Positions 29,950 through 38,833 are shown, counted from the first letter of the stretch. The stretch: 64,000 nucleotides of DNA from Neorhizobium sp. SOG26 (GCF_003491345.1 NZ_CP025513.1:1043501-1107500), one strand, 5' to 3'. Made by a program: numbers and translations. Notes: generated by a model not told the origin, from the sequence alone.

Positions 29950-30945
29950 ATGGTTGTAAGATTGGCGCTTCTTGGCGCAGGCCGGATCGGCAAGGTGCAT
30001 GCGCGCGCGATTGCGGAAGACAAGCGCGCGAAACTTGTCGCGGTTGTTGACGCCATGGCAGACGCGGCGCAAGCGATTGCCGACAGCACCGGCTGCAAGG
30101 TCAGCACGATAGAGGCCGTCGAAGCCGATGGCGACATCGACGCCGTGATCATTTGTACCCCGACCAACACCCATGCCGACCTCATCGAGCGCTTCGCCAC
30201 AGCCGGCAAGGCCGTCTTCTGTGAAAAGCCGATCGATCTCGATGCCGCGCGTGCCAAGGCTTGCGTGGAAGTCGTCCGCGAGACCGGCGCCAAGATCATG
30301 CTCGGCTTCAACCGACGTTTTGATCCGCATTTCCAAGCTGTGCGCAGGGCGATCGATGACGGCAAGATCGGCACGGTGGAGATGGTGACGATCACCAGCC
30401 GCGATCCGGGTCCGCCACCGGCTGAATATATCAAGGTGTCGGGCGGCATCTTCCGCGACATGACCATCCACGACTTCGACATGGCGCGCTTCCTGCTTGG
30501 CGAGGAGATCGAGACGGTCATGGCCTCGGGTTCCAACCTCGTCGACCCGAAAATTGGCGAACTCGGCGATTATGACAGCGCAAGCCTGATCCTGACCACG
30601 AAGAGCGGCAAGCAGGCCATCATCTCCAACTCGCGGCGCGCGAGCTATGGCTACGACCAGCGCATCGAGGTGCATGGATCGCTCGGCTCCGTAGCCGCCG
30701 AAAACCAGCGGCCGGTCTCGATCGAGATTGCCAACAAGGACGGCTACACGCGCCCGCCGCTGCATGATTTCTTCATGACGCGCTACACGGCGGCCTATGC
30801 TGCGGAGATCGCTGCCTTCATAGACTGCGTTACGAGCGGAACCGCTGCGTCACCCTCTGCCGAAGATGGTGTGGTTGCCTTGGCCTTGGCGGATGCAGCG
30901 CTTCGCGCCGCCAAGGAAGGCGTAGCGGTACGCGTCTCCTACTAG
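29950..30945 (+). CDS. iolG: inositol 2-dehydrogenase
   Basis: NAD-dependent oxidoreductase of 331 residues of the Gfo/Idh/MocA family that oxidises myo-inositol to scyllo-inosose, the first step before IolE. The Rossmann motif GAGRIGKVHARAI is at about residues 8-20. The catalytic CEKPIDLD and the histidine-bearing GGIFRDMTIHDFDMARFLLGEE are both present. The start is ATG at 29950 with GGGAGGAAAT in front; the frame is open 18 bases further up. It diverges from the iolR-like gene with an exact IolR site between. Its 3' end overlaps the convergent LacI-type gene by four bases. Confidence 0.95.
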   Translation: MVVRLALLGAGRIGKVHARAIAEDKRAKLVAVVDAMADAAQAIADSTGCKVSTIEAVEADGDIDAVIICTPTNTHADLIERFATAGKAVFCEKPIDLDAARAKACVEVVRETGAKIMLGFNRRFDPHFQAVRRAIDDGKIGTVEMVTITSRDPGPPPAEYIKVSGGIFRDMTIHDFDMARFLLGEEIETVMASGSNLVDPKIGELGDYDSASLILTTKSGKQAIISNSRRASYGYDQRIEVHGSLGSVAAENQRPVSIEIANKDGYTRPPLHDFFMTRYTAAYAAEIAAFIDCVTSGTAASPSAEDGVVALALADAALRAAKEGVAVRVSY

Positions 30946-31949
30946 GATTTCGCCTCGCGGACGGAGCCGCGCCAGATCAACTGCGTCCCGAGCCGGTGCG
31001 AATGGATCTCGACCGGCCTGTGGTCGCTCAGCCACTCCACCGCCCGCACGGCGATCTCTTCTACCGGCTGCGCAAAGGTCGTCAGTTGGTAGGATGACCA
31101 TGCTGCCTGCTCAATGTTGTCGAAACCGATGACGCAGAGGTCTTCGGGTACAGCCAACTTGTAGCGGTGGCGCGCGACATCCATCACGCCGCAGGCAATC
31201 AGGTCGTTGGCGCAGAAGATGGCGTCCGGCCTGTGTTCCCGCTCCAGCATACGCTCGGCTAGAACGACGCCGCTCTGGTAGGTCGTCGATCCATAGCGCT
31301 CGACCGTCACCTCCAGCCCCTTCTCGCGCGCAGCGGCTTGAAATCCGACCTCGCGGGCCATCAGGCTCGGCGTCATCACTTCGGAATTCGCAAAGGCAAA
31401 GCTGCGGCAGCCAGCCTCTAGAAAGGCCGACAACGCGCGACGTGCAGCCTCTTGATCATCGAGATTGATCATCAGGGCGCCATCCCGATCCTCATCGCGG
31501 TTGATCAACACCAGGCGCTGGCCGCTGCGCAGACAGAGGTCCGTTATTGAGCGATCCGGCATGCCGGAGAGGATGATCGAGGCATCGGCACGGTAGCTGA
31601 TAGCTTGCTTCAGGGCCTGGTCGACGCTGCTGTCGGAACGATCGGTGTTGATAAGCATTGCGACTTTCGACTGGCTCTGCAGCCGACGGGTGAGCGCCCG
31701 CACCAGGCTGGCGCGATACGGCGTATCCATCTCTGACACGATGAGGCAGACGATGCCGCTCTCGTTGCGCATCAAGCCGCGGGCGAGATGATTGACATGG
31801 TATCCGAGCTCGTGGGCAGCCTCCGTCACGCGCCGCCGCGTCTCCGCGGAAACGCTGGCACCCGGCGTAAAAGTCCTTGAAACAGCCGATCTCGAGACAC
31901 CGGCTCGCTCCGCAACTTCCTTCGCGCTGACGTAGATCTTGCGGCTCAT
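30942..31949 (-). CDS. LacI-family transcriptional regulator
   Basis: Repressor-type regulator of about 335 residues. The N-terminal helix-turn-helix (about 6-30) shows VSAKEVAERAGVSRSAVSRTF and the hinge helix follows in VNHLARGLM. The C-terminal periplasmic-binding-protein-like domain (about 60-330) has DAIFCANDLIACGVMDVARH and CVIGFDNIEQA. ATG at 31949 has GGGAGG five bases ahead; an in-frame GTG lies six bases further up. It diverges from the AfuABC-like operon and probably represses it, with a sugar or sugar-phosphate as inducer. It is convergent with iolG. Confidence 0.92.
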   Translation of the reverse strand: MSRKIYVSAKEVAERAGVSRSAVSRTFTPGASVSAETRRRVTEAAHELGYHVNHLARGLMRNESGIVCLIVSEMDTPYRASLVRALTRRLQSQSKVAMLINTDRSDSSVDQALKQAISYRADASIILSGMPDRSITDLCLRSGQRLVLINRDEDRDGALMINLDDQEAARRALSAFLEAGCRSFAFANSEVMTPSLMAREVGFQAAAREKGLEVTVERYGSTTYQSGVVLAERMLEREHRPDAIFCANDLIACGVMDVARHRYKLAVPEDLCVIGFDNIEQAAWSSYQLTTFAQPVEEIAVRAVEWLSDHRPVEIHSHRLGTQLIWRGSVREAKS

Positions 31950-32002
31950 CGCCACCTCCCCGCCTGTTCATGCCGCCTTTTGCAAGCCAGTGCAACACAG
32001 AG

Positions 32003-32089
32003 GTTAACCGCGGTCGTTAACAACGGTCGATTGAATCATGTTGACAACCAGAGCCATCACATGGAACGATTGCACACGCTTGCAAAGCG
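32003..32089. promoter_or_regulatory. promoter and LacI-type operator candidates before AfuA-like gene
   Basis: A perfect -35 TTGACA is at 32041-32046 with a weak -10 near 32065-32070 (AACGAT). Just after it is the inverted repeat CGCTT-GCA-AAGCG (32077-32089), where a LacI-family repressor would block transcription. Two GTTAAC palindromes 13 bases apart (32003-32008 and 32016-32021) lie nearer the regulator gene and may be a second site. Confidence 0.5.
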
Positions 32090-32129
32090 GGTGATGTGGA
32101 GGCGTCACCAACAACAGGGAGGAGAACAC

Positions 32130-33158
32130 ATGCGTCTTGCACTCATGGCAGCAACTGCGTTTGCGTCGGGTTTGGTGATGAATGCACCGGCATCCCGCGC
32201 AGCCGAGGAACTCAATCTTATTTGCTCTGCCGACGTCGTCATCTGCGAGATGCTTCAGCAGATGTTCCAGAAGGAAACTAGCATCCAGGTCAACATGGTG
32301 CGACTTTCTTCCGGTGAAACCTATGCGAAGATCCGCGCCGAAGCGCGCAACCCGAAGACTGACGTCTGGTGGGGTGGAACGGGCGACCCGCATCTGCAGG
32401 CAGCATCCGAAAACCTGACTTTGGAATACAAGTCGCCCATGCTTCCGGAACTACAGGACTGGGCGCAGAAGCAGGCGGAAGCCTCTGGCTTCAAGACGGT
32501 CGGCGTTTATGCCGGCGCTCTTGGCTGGGGCTACAACACCGACATCTTCAAGCAGAAGAACTTCAAGGAGCCGAAGTGCTGGGCTGACCTCTTGGATCCA
32601 TCGCTGAAGGGCGAAATCCAGATGGCAAACCCGAATTCTTCGGGTACGGCTTACACGGCGCTTGCAACGCTTGTTCAGATCATGGGCGAGGAAAAGGCCT
32701 ACGAATATCTGAAGAAGCTCAACGACAACATTTCCCAGTACACCAAGTCTGGTTCGGCACCGGTGAAGGCAGCAGCGCGCGGCGAAACGGCCGTGGGTGT
32801 CGTCTTCATGCACGATGCTGTTTCGCAGGTGGTTGAAGGCTTCCCCGTCAAGTCTGTCGCACCTTGCGAGGGCACTGGTTACGAAATCGGCTCCATGTCG
32901 ATCGTCAAGGGCGCCCGTAACATGGAGAATGCCAAGAAATGGTACGACTGGGCTCTGAAGGCTGAGGTTCAGTCGCACATGAAGGACGCCAAGTCCTTCC
33001 AGCTCCCGTCGAACTCCAAGGCAGAGGTTCCGAAGGAAGCTCCGAAGTTCGAAGAGATCAAGCTGATCGACTACGACTTCGCCACCTATGGTGATCCCGC
33101 AACCCGCAAGAGGCTGCTGGAGCGTTGGGACCGGGAGATCGGGGCAAACGCCAACTAA
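32130..33158 (+). CDS. AfuA-like periplasmic binding protein (predicted sugar-phosphate ligand)
   Basis: Binding protein of about 342 residues with a signal peptide (residues 1-24, cut at SRA-AEE). The fold is that of ferric-iron binding proteins (AfuA/FbpA type), with TDVWWGGTGDPHLQAA and LGWGYNTDIF. It lacks the tandem tyrosines that bind iron in FbpA. Instead it has FMHDAV with His228-Asp229 and Glu residues at 247/251 of the precursor, about 204, 205 and 223/227 in the mature protein. As I recall, the hexose-phosphate-binding AfuA uses a His-Asp pair and a Glu near positions 205, 206 and 229. GGGAGGAG precedes the ATG. Sugar-phosphate uptake is therefore a better guess than iron. Confidence 0.85.
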   Translation: MRLALMAATAFASGLVMNAPASRAAEELNLICSADVVICEMLQQMFQKETSIQVNMVRLSSGETYAKIRAEARNPKTDVWWGGTGDPHLQAASENLTLEYKSPMLPELQDWAQKQAEASGFKTVGVYAGALGWGYNTDIFKQKNFKEPKCWADLLDPSLKGEIQMANPNSSGTAYTALATLVQIMGEEKAYEYLKKLNDNISQYTKSGSAPVKAAARGETAVGVVFMHDAVSQVVEGFPVKSVAPCEGTGYEIGSMSIVKGARNMENAKKWYDWALKAEVQSHMKDAKSFQLPSNSKAEVPKEAPKFEEIKLIDYDFATYGDPATRKRLLERWDREIGANAN

Positions 33159-33171
33159 CGTTGTTTCATGG

Positions 33172-33204
33172 GTACCGCGCCGCCATTCGGTGGCGGCGCG
33201 GTAC
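33172..33204 (+). other. strong hairpin between binding protein and permease genes
   Basis: Thirteen-base perfect stem, 33172-33184 with 33192-33204, closed by a loop containing TTCG, lies 14 bases past the binding protein stop. There is no good T-run. It likely stabilises the upstream mRNA or partly stops transcription, giving more binding protein than permease. Confidence 0.7.
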
Positions 33205-33237
33205 TGATCGTTTCTGCGCCCGAAAGCCCCGAACACC

Positions 33238-35469
33238 ATGAACAATCGCAACCGAAGACTGAACCTCGTGCTGGCGGTAGCCGTGGCAGCTGCGATCCTG
33301 CTGCCGTGGTACCGGATCGAACGAGGTTTCTACTCCTTCTCATGGCTCGGGGACTTCCCGCAAACGGATGCGACTGCGCCCGGTATTCTGCAGCTTTTCC
33401 TGCATGGCCGCTGGTGGCTCCTTGCGGTATTCGCGGCGCTTGCCGGGGCATTTGCTGCACGGTTTGTCACTGAACCGATGCGGCGTGGACGCCTGCTCGC
33501 TTGGGCGGGGGGAATCGGGATCTTCCTGCTTGCCCTTCAGGGATTGGCGATCGGCGCGACCGGCTGGACCTGGACAATCAGCGAGACCCTGTTCGGCCAA
33601 CTTGCGAACGGGCAGCCTTCCATGGGCGCCGGCGCGGTCGTCACGGCATTCGCCTTCATCCTCATCTTTTCGTTTGGCCTTGCTGAGCAAGGCGTAATGC
33701 GCGGTGATGCTTTCGTCGTGTCGATCATCGCGCTGCTGATCTTCCTGGTTGCGATCTTCGTCTTTTACCCGATCGGAAGCATGTTCGTCGGCGCATTCCA
33801 GGACTTCGACGGCTCGGTGAACTTCGACGGCTTCACGCGCAGCATCACCGATCCCTCGATTTGGAGCCTTGATTGCGTGATCGGCGGGCAACGCTGCGGT
33901 GTCGCCTGGAGAACCTTCTTCCTCGCCATCATGACGGCCGCTGGGTCGACGGCGCTGGGGCTGGCTTTCGCACTCGTTGCCACGCGCACCCGCTTCCCGT
34001 TCAAGAAGGGCTTGCGCCTCCTTACCGTCTTGCCGATCATCACCCCGCCCTTTGTGATCGGCCTTGCCCTGACGTTGTTGTTCGGTCGTGCGGGTGTGGT
34101 CACCCAAGGCCTTTCCTCTCTCTTTGGCGTCGAGCCCAGCCGCTGGCTGTATGGCCTGACTGGCATCTGGATCGCGCAGGTGCTGTCGTTTACGCCGATC
34201 TCCTTCCTGGTTCTGATCGGCGTCGTTGAAGGCGTCAGCCCCTCGATGGAAGAGGCATCGCAGACGCTGCGTGCAAACCGCTGGCGCACCTTCTGGCGAG
34301 TGTCGCTTCCTCTCATGAAGCCCGGCATCGCCAACGCTTTCCTGATCGGCTTCATCGAAAGCATGGCGGATTTCGGCAACCCGCTGGTGCTTGGCGGCAG
34401 CCACGGGGTGCTGTCGACGGAAATCTTCTTCGCAGTCGTAGGCTCCCAGAACGACCCGGCGCGCGCCGCGGTCCTCGCCATGATCCTGCTCTGCTTCACG
34501 CTCTCGGCCTTCCTCGTGCAGCGGCTGTGGCTCGCGGGCAAGAACTTCGCGACCGTCACCGGCAAGGGTGACAGCGGCCAGCACATCTCGCTGCCACGCC
34601 CGCTCTCGGTCGCCGTGCACATGGTCGTTATTCCGTGGATGATCTTCACGCTCGTGGTCTACGGCATGATCATCTTCGGCGGCTTCGTCAAAACCTGGGG
34701 CCTCGACAACACGCTGACCCTGACCCACTACGCCAAGGCATTCTCCGTTACCATCCGCGACGGCTCCATTGCCTGGACCGGCGTCGCCTGGAACTCCTTC
34801 TGGACGACGATGGAGATCGCGCTGATCTCGGCACCCCTCACCGCGATCGTCGGTCTGGCGACTGCTTATGTCATCGTGCGGCAGAAGTTCGTGGGCCGGA
34901 ATCTGTTTGAGTTCGCGCTGATGATGAGCTTTGCCATCCCCGGCACGGTTATCGGCATCAGCTACATCATGGCCTTCAATCTGCCGCCGCTGGAAATGAC
35001 CGGCACGGCCTTGATCCTCATCGCCTGCTTCGTGTTCCGGAACATGCCGGTGGGCGTTCGCGGCGGCGTTGCTGCCATGAGCCAGCTCGACAAGAGCCTC
35101 GACGAAGCGTCCATCACGCTCCGCGCAAACAGCTTCCGCACCATTACCAAGGTGATCCTTCCGCTGTTGCGCCCGGCTATTACCGCGGCACTGGTCTATT
35201 CGTTCGTCCGGGCAATTACTTCCATCAGCGCGGTGATCTTCCTCGTCAGCGCGGAATACAACATGGCCACCTCCTACATCGTCGGCCTCGTCGAGAATGG
35301 CGAATACGGCGTAGCGATCGCCTACTCCTCGATGCTGATCGTGGTGATGGTCGTCGTCATCCTGGCCTTCCAGTTGCTTGTCGGCGAACGACGGCTGCGC
35401 CGCGAGAACCGTGTTGCCGGCCTTGCGAAACCTGAAGTGCCCGCGTTTTCACAGGAGAAGACCGCATGA
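33238..35469 (+). CDS. fused two-domain ABC permease (AfuB/FbpB type)
   Basis: Inner-membrane protein of 743 residues with two BPD_transp_1 domains in one chain. The EAA loops that touch the ATPase are visible twice: MEEASQTLRANRWRTFWRVSLP near residue 340 and LDEASITLRANSFRTITKVILP near 620. An extra N-terminal region (1-190) adds several hydrophobic segments. The same fused architecture is found in FbpB/AfuB permeases, so one polypeptide serves as the channel. It should work with the ATPase that overlaps its stop codon and the binding protein upstream. Confidence 0.93.
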   Translation: MNNRNRRLNLVLAVAVAAAILLPWYRIERGFYSFSWLGDFPQTDATAPGILQLFLHGRWWLLAVFAALAGAFAARFVTEPMRRGRLLAWAGGIGIFLLALQGLAIGATGWTWTISETLFGQLANGQPSMGAGAVVTAFAFILIFSFGLAEQGVMRGDAFVVSIIALLIFLVAIFVFYPIGSMFVGAFQDFDGSVNFDGFTRSITDPSIWSLDCVIGGQRCGVAWRTFFLAIMTAAGSTALGLAFALVATRTRFPFKKGLRLLTVLPIITPPFVIGLALTLLFGRAGVVTQGLSSLFGVEPSRWLYGLTGIWIAQVLSFTPISFLVLIGVVEGVSPSMEEASQTLRANRWRTFWRVSLPLMKPGIANAFLIGFIESMADFGNPLVLGGSHGVLSTEIFFAVVGSQNDPARAAVLAMILLCFTLSAFLVQRLWLAGKNFATVTGKGDSGQHISLPRPLSVAVHMVVIPWMIFTLVVYGMIIFGGFVKTWGLDNTLTLTHYAKAFSVTIRDGSIAWTGVAWNSFWTTMEIALISAPLTAIVGLATAYVIVRQKFVGRNLFEFALMMSFAIPGTVIGISYIMAFNLPPLEMTGTALILIACFVFRNMPVGVRGGVAAMSQLDKSLDEASITLRANSFRTITKVILPLLRPAITAALVYSFVRAITSISAVIFLVSAEYNMATSYIVGLVENGEYGVAIAYSSMLIVVMVVVILAFQLLVGERRLRRENRVAGLAKPEVPAFSQEKTA

Positions 35470-36524
35470 ATCCCAGTTCGGGCTCCGTCGTATTCCAGAA
35501 CGTGCGCAAGACCTTCGGGGCGTTCACGGCGATCCATGACCTGACGCTGACGGTCGATCCGGGAACGCTCGTGACGCTGCTCGGGCCATCCGGCTGCGGC
35601 AAGACGACGACTTTGCGGATGCTGGCCGGTCTAGAACACCCAACAGCAGGGCGCATCATCATTGGCGGCAAGGATGTCACCATGCTGCCGGCCAACGAGC
35701 GCGATGTCTCGATGGTGTTTCAGTCCTACGCGCTGTTTCCGCACATGAACTCGCTGGAAAACGTCGCCTACGGTCTGCAGTCGTCGGGTATGAACAAGAA
35801 GGAGGCGCGGCAGAAGGCAGAGCACGGACTGGAACTTGTCGGCCTTGCCGGTCTTGGCAACCGCCTTCCGGCGGAGCTTTCAGGTGGCCAGCAGCAGCGT
35901 GTCGCCGTTGCCCGTGCCCTTGTGCTCGAACCGCAGGTCCTGCTTCTCGACGAACCGCTCTCCAACCTCGACGCGCGGCTGCGCCGGCGTGTGCGCACCG
36001 AAATCCGCGACTTGCAGCAGCGGCTGCAGTTCACCGCGGTCTATGTGACGCACGACCAGGACGAGGCGCTCGCCGTGTCAGACAAGATCGTGGTGATGAA
36101 AGACGGTGAGATCGCCCAGGAAGGGAGCCCGCGCGATCTGTACGAGGCGCCGGCTTCCTCCTTCATCGCGGACTTCATCGGCGAGGCAAATGTCCTGCCC
36201 TGCGAAATCATTGATGTTTCGGGCGCTCAGGCGACCGTCTCCATTGAAGGACTTCAGCATGTTGTGCCCGCGCGCGGTGCACGGGCAGGTCGCGGCAAGC
36301 TTGCGGTGCGGCCGAGCGCGATAACCCTCGAACCCGCCGATGATGCGGCCTTTGCGGGCCGCATCAGCCACGCGGCCTATCTCGGCGACCACATCGAGTA
36401 CGAAGCGGAAACAAGCGGCGGAACGCTTTTTGTCGTCGATCCCATGGTGGATCGGCCGCTATCGCCGGGAACACGTGTTTCCATTGGTCTCAAGACACGC
36501 GGCATCGCGTTGATCCTTGACTGA
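35466..36524 (+). CDS. ABC transporter ATP-binding protein (AfuC/FbpC-like)
   Basis: ATPase of 352 residues. Walker A GPSGCGKTT (40-48), signature LSGGQ (138-142), Walker B LLLDEP (159-164) and the H-loop VTHDQDEALAVSD are intact. The C-terminal region (about 245-350) is a TOBE-like regulatory extension with LAVRPSAITLEP. The subfamily groups with FbpC/PotA-type importers. Its ATG overlaps the permease stop (ATGA), so the two are translationally coupled. It is followed after 23 bases by the phosphatase gene. Confidence 0.93.
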   Translation: MNPSSGSVVFQNVRKTFGAFTAIHDLTLTVDPGTLVTLLGPSGCGKTTTLRMLAGLEHPTAGRIIIGGKDVTMLPANERDVSMVFQSYALFPHMNSLENVAYGLQSSGMNKKEARQKAEHGLELVGLAGLGNRLPAELSGGQQQRVAVARALVLEPQVLLLDEPLSNLDARLRRRVRTEIRDLQQRLQFTAVYVTHDQDEALAVSDKIVVMKDGEIAQEGSPRDLYEAPASSFIADFIGEANVLPCEIIDVSGAQATVSIEGLQHVVPARGARAGRGKLAVRPSAITLEPADDAAFAGRISHAAYLGDHIEYEAETSGGTLFVVDPMVDRPLSPGTRVSIGLKTRGIALILD

Positions 36525-36547
36525 CCGCCCCATCAGGAAAAACTGAC

Positions 36548-37372
36548 ATGACCTCATCAACATCCACGCAGATTCTGGAGCGGCATGCTCTGGCAGAGAA
36601 GATCGCACGCGAAGCAGGCGCGGTTGCCTTCGACTATTTCCAGAAACGCGAATCGCTCGTCATAGAGACAAAGGCAGACCCTCAGGATGTCGTTTCGATC
36701 GCGGATCGGGACGTGGAGAATATCATTCGCGAGCGCGTGCTGAACGCATTTCCCGACGACGGCTTCCTTGGTGAGGAATACGGTCTTGCGTCGGGCAGTT
36801 CCGGTTACACCTGGGTGGTCGATCCGATCGACGGAACAAGCCCGTTCGTCAATGGAATGCCGAACTGGTGTGTATCGATTGCGGTCCTGCATGAGCAGAA
36901 GCCGGTTGTCGGCGTCATCCATGTCCCTTGTGCGGATGAGCTATATTCGGCCGCCGAAGGGCAAGGCGCGCGCCTCAACGGGGTCGCTCTCTCGATTGCC
37001 GCCCACAAGACGATTCGCAACACGCCGACCGGGATAGGAGCCAATCACCACGTCTCTCCGGAGTTCGTTGGAAAGATTATTTCCGATCTTATGGAGAGCG
37101 GCGGAAACTTCCTGCGGCTTGGTTCGGGAGCGCTAATGCTCGCTTACGTCGCAGCCGGTCGCCTTGTTGGGTATTACGAACCTTATATGCACGCTTGGGA
37201 TTGCCTCGGCGGATACTGCATCGTACAGGAGGCCGGAGGATGGCACCTGCCATTCCCGGTTGAAGGGGAGCGGCTGACCAAGGGAGCGCCCGTGCTAGCA
37301 GCCGGACCCGGCGCGGTGGAGGACATCAAACGTATTGCAGGGCTCACGTCGAAGGACGTTGCAGCCGCATAA
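36548..37372 (+). CDS. inositol-monophosphatase-family phosphatase
   Basis: Predicted cytoplasmic Mg-dependent phosphatase of 274 residues. Family motifs are intact: GEEYG (75-79), the metal-binding WVVDPIDGTSPFVNG (89-103) and HAWDCLGG (215-222). Relatives hydrolyse inositol monophosphates, histidinol phosphate, or fructose bisphosphate. There is no signal peptide. It is the fourth gene of the AfuABC-like operon, 23 bases after the ATPase, so the likely job is to remove phosphate from the imported substrate inside the cell. Substrate identity is inference; inositol-1-phosphate or a hexose phosphate would suit the neighbouring iol genes. Confidence 0.85.
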   Translation: MTSSTSTQILERHALAEKIAREAGAVAFDYFQKRESLVIETKADPQDVVSIADRDVENIIRERVLNAFPDDGFLGEEYGLASGSSGYTWVVDPIDGTSPFVNGMPNWCVSIAVLHEQKPVVGVIHVPCADELYSAAEGQGARLNGVALSIAAHKTIRNTPTGIGANHHVSPEFVGKIISDLMESGGNFLRLGSGALMLAYVAAGRLVGYYEPYMHAWDCLGGYCIVQEAGGWHLPFPVEGERLTKGAPVLAAGPGAVEDIKRIAGLTSKDVAAA

Positions 37373-37413
37373 TTCGCATTCGGTCGTGACGTTCGTCGAA
37401 ACGCGCGACCGCT

Positions 37414-37441
37414 ACAGAGGGATTTTGAATACCTCTGTCAT
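37414..37441 (+). promoter_or_regulatory. inverted repeat with half Pho box before ugpB
   Basis: ACAGAGG (37414-37420) and CCTCTGT (37432-37438) form a perfect seven-base inverted repeat. The sequence CTGTCAT at 37435-37441 equals one half of the PhoB box, but the second half at the required spacing is poor (about three of seven). Phosphate-starvation control of ugp is usual; the sequence supports it only weakly. Confidence 0.4.
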
Positions 37442-37465
37442 CATGGAAAAGGGAGGAAAACGTCC

Positions 37466-38770
37466 ATGAAAATCGCCTTAGCCTCGGCAATCACTGCCAC
37501 CACGTCTCTGCTGATGGCGTCCAGCGCCATGGCTGTGACCGAAATTCAGTGGTGGCACGCTATGACCGGCGCCAACAACGAAGTGGTTGAGCAACTTGCC
37601 AAGGAGTTCAACGAAGCTCACAAGGACTACAAGATCGTTCCGGTCTTCAAGGGCAGCTATCCTGAAACGCTGAATGCCGGCATTGCTGCATTCCGTGCAA
37701 AGCAGCCGCCGACAATCATCCAGGTCTTCGACGTCGGCACCGGCGTTATGATGGGCGCTGAAGGCGCCATCGTTCCGGTTGCAGACGTCCTGACGCAGGG
37801 CGGCTTCAAGTTCGACAAGTCGCAGTACCTGCCGGGCATCGTTGCTTATTATTCGAAGCCGGATGGCACCATGCTGTCCTTCCCGTACAACTCGTCTTCG
37901 CCGATCATGTACTACAACAAGGACGTCTTCCAGAAGGCTGGCCTCGATGCAGAAAACCCGCCTAAGACTTGGCCGGAAGTCTTTGAAGCAGCCAAGAAGA
38001 TCAAGACCAGCGGTGCCGCACAGTGCGGCATGACCTCCACTTGGCTCACCTGGATCCAGACCGAAAACTTTGCTGCCTGGAACAACGTGTCCTACGGCAG
38101 CAACGAGAACGGCCTGGCCGGCACGGATGTGAAGCTCGCCTTCAACTCCGATATATTCGTGAAGCACTTCGAGTCGATCGCTGCACTCGCCAAGGACGGC
38201 ACGTTCCGCTACGGCGGTCGTACCTCGGAAGCCAAGCAGCTCTTCACCTCCGGCGAATGCGCTATCCTGACGGAATCCTCCGGCGGTCTCGGCGACATCG
38301 TCAAGAGCGGCATGAACTACGGTATCGGCCAGCTTCCTTATTACGAAGGTGAAGGTCGTCCGCAGAACACCACCCCGGGCGGCGCCAGCCTCTGGGTCTT
38401 TGCCGGCAAGAGCGATGCCGAATACAAGGGCACCGCTGAGTTCTTCAACTTCCTCTCGCAGACCGAGATCCAGGCTCGCCTGCACCAGGTGTCGGGTTAT
38501 CTCCCGGTCACGCTCGCTGCCTACGAGGAAACCAAGAAGTCCGGCTTCTATGAAAAGAACCCTGGCCGCGAAACTCCGATCTCGCAAATGATGGGCAAGG
38601 CACCGACGGAAAATTCCAAGGGTGTACGTCTGGTCAACCTGCCACAGGTGCGCGACATCTTGAACGAGGAATTCGAAGCCATGCTTGCTGGCAAGCAGGA
38701 CGCGAAGGCCGCCTTGGACAAGGCTGTCGAACGAGGCAACGCTGCCATCCAGCAGGCGATCGGAAAGTAA
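37466..38770 (+). CDS. ugpB: sn-glycerol-3-phosphate-binding protein
   Basis: Periplasmic binding protein of 434 residues with a signal peptide cut near AMA-VTE. It aligns well with Escherichia coli UgpB along its length: IQWWHAMTGANNEVVEQLAKEFN, YKIVPVFKGSYPETLNAGIAAFR, NSSSPIMYYNKDVFQKAGLD, GGASLWVFAGK and FYEKNPGRET. It binds glycerol-3-phosphate and glycerophosphodiesters. A GGGAGGAAAA ribosome site precedes ATG at 37466. It opens the ugpBAEC operon. A 12-base hairpin follows its stop. Confidence 0.95.
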   Translation: MKIALASAITATTSLLMASSAMAVTEIQWWHAMTGANNEVVEQLAKEFNEAHKDYKIVPVFKGSYPETLNAGIAAFRAKQPPTIIQVFDVGTGVMMGAEGAIVPVADVLTQGGFKFDKSQYLPGIVAYYSKPDGTMLSFPYNSSSPIMYYNKDVFQKAGLDAENPPKTWPEVFEAAKKIKTSGAAQCGMTSTWLTWIQTENFAAWNNVSYGSNENGLAGTDVKLAFNSDIFVKHFESIAALAKDGTFRYGGRTSEAKQLFTSGECAILTESSGGLGDIVKSGMNYGIGQLPYYEGEGRPQNTTPGGASLWVFAGKSDAEYKGTAEFFNFLSQTEIQARLHQVSGYLPVTLAAYEETKKSGFYEKNPGRETPISQMMGKAPTENSKGVRLVNLPQVRDILNEEFEAMLAGKQDAKAALDKAVERGNAAIQQAIGK

Positions 38771-38777
38771 TCGCCTT

Positions 38778-38808
38778 GGATCACCCGCGTCTCTGGCGCG
38801 GGTGATCC
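38778..38808 (+). other. strong hairpin between ugpB and ugpA
   Basis: Perfect 12-base stem, 38778-38789 with 38797-38808 and a seven-base loop, starts eight bases past the ugpB stop. There is no T-run. It probably protects ugpB mRNA or dampens read-through into the permease genes. Confidence 0.72.
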
Positions 38809-38833
38809 ACCCGCATTCCAACGGAGCCTGCCC

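Noticed and set aside
33340..34728. 462-codon open frame on the minus strand
   Set aside because: It mirrors the fused ABC permease gene; the product is highly charged and low-complexity with no ribosome site.
32130..36524. ferric iron (FbpABC) importer annotation
   Set aside because: The binding protein lacks the iron-binding tandem tyrosines, and the LacI regulator and phosphatase neighbours point to a phosphorylated sugar.
37424..37441. full Pho box before ugpB
   Set aside because: Only one half (CTGTCAT) is good; the other half at the correct spacing matches about three of seven positions.
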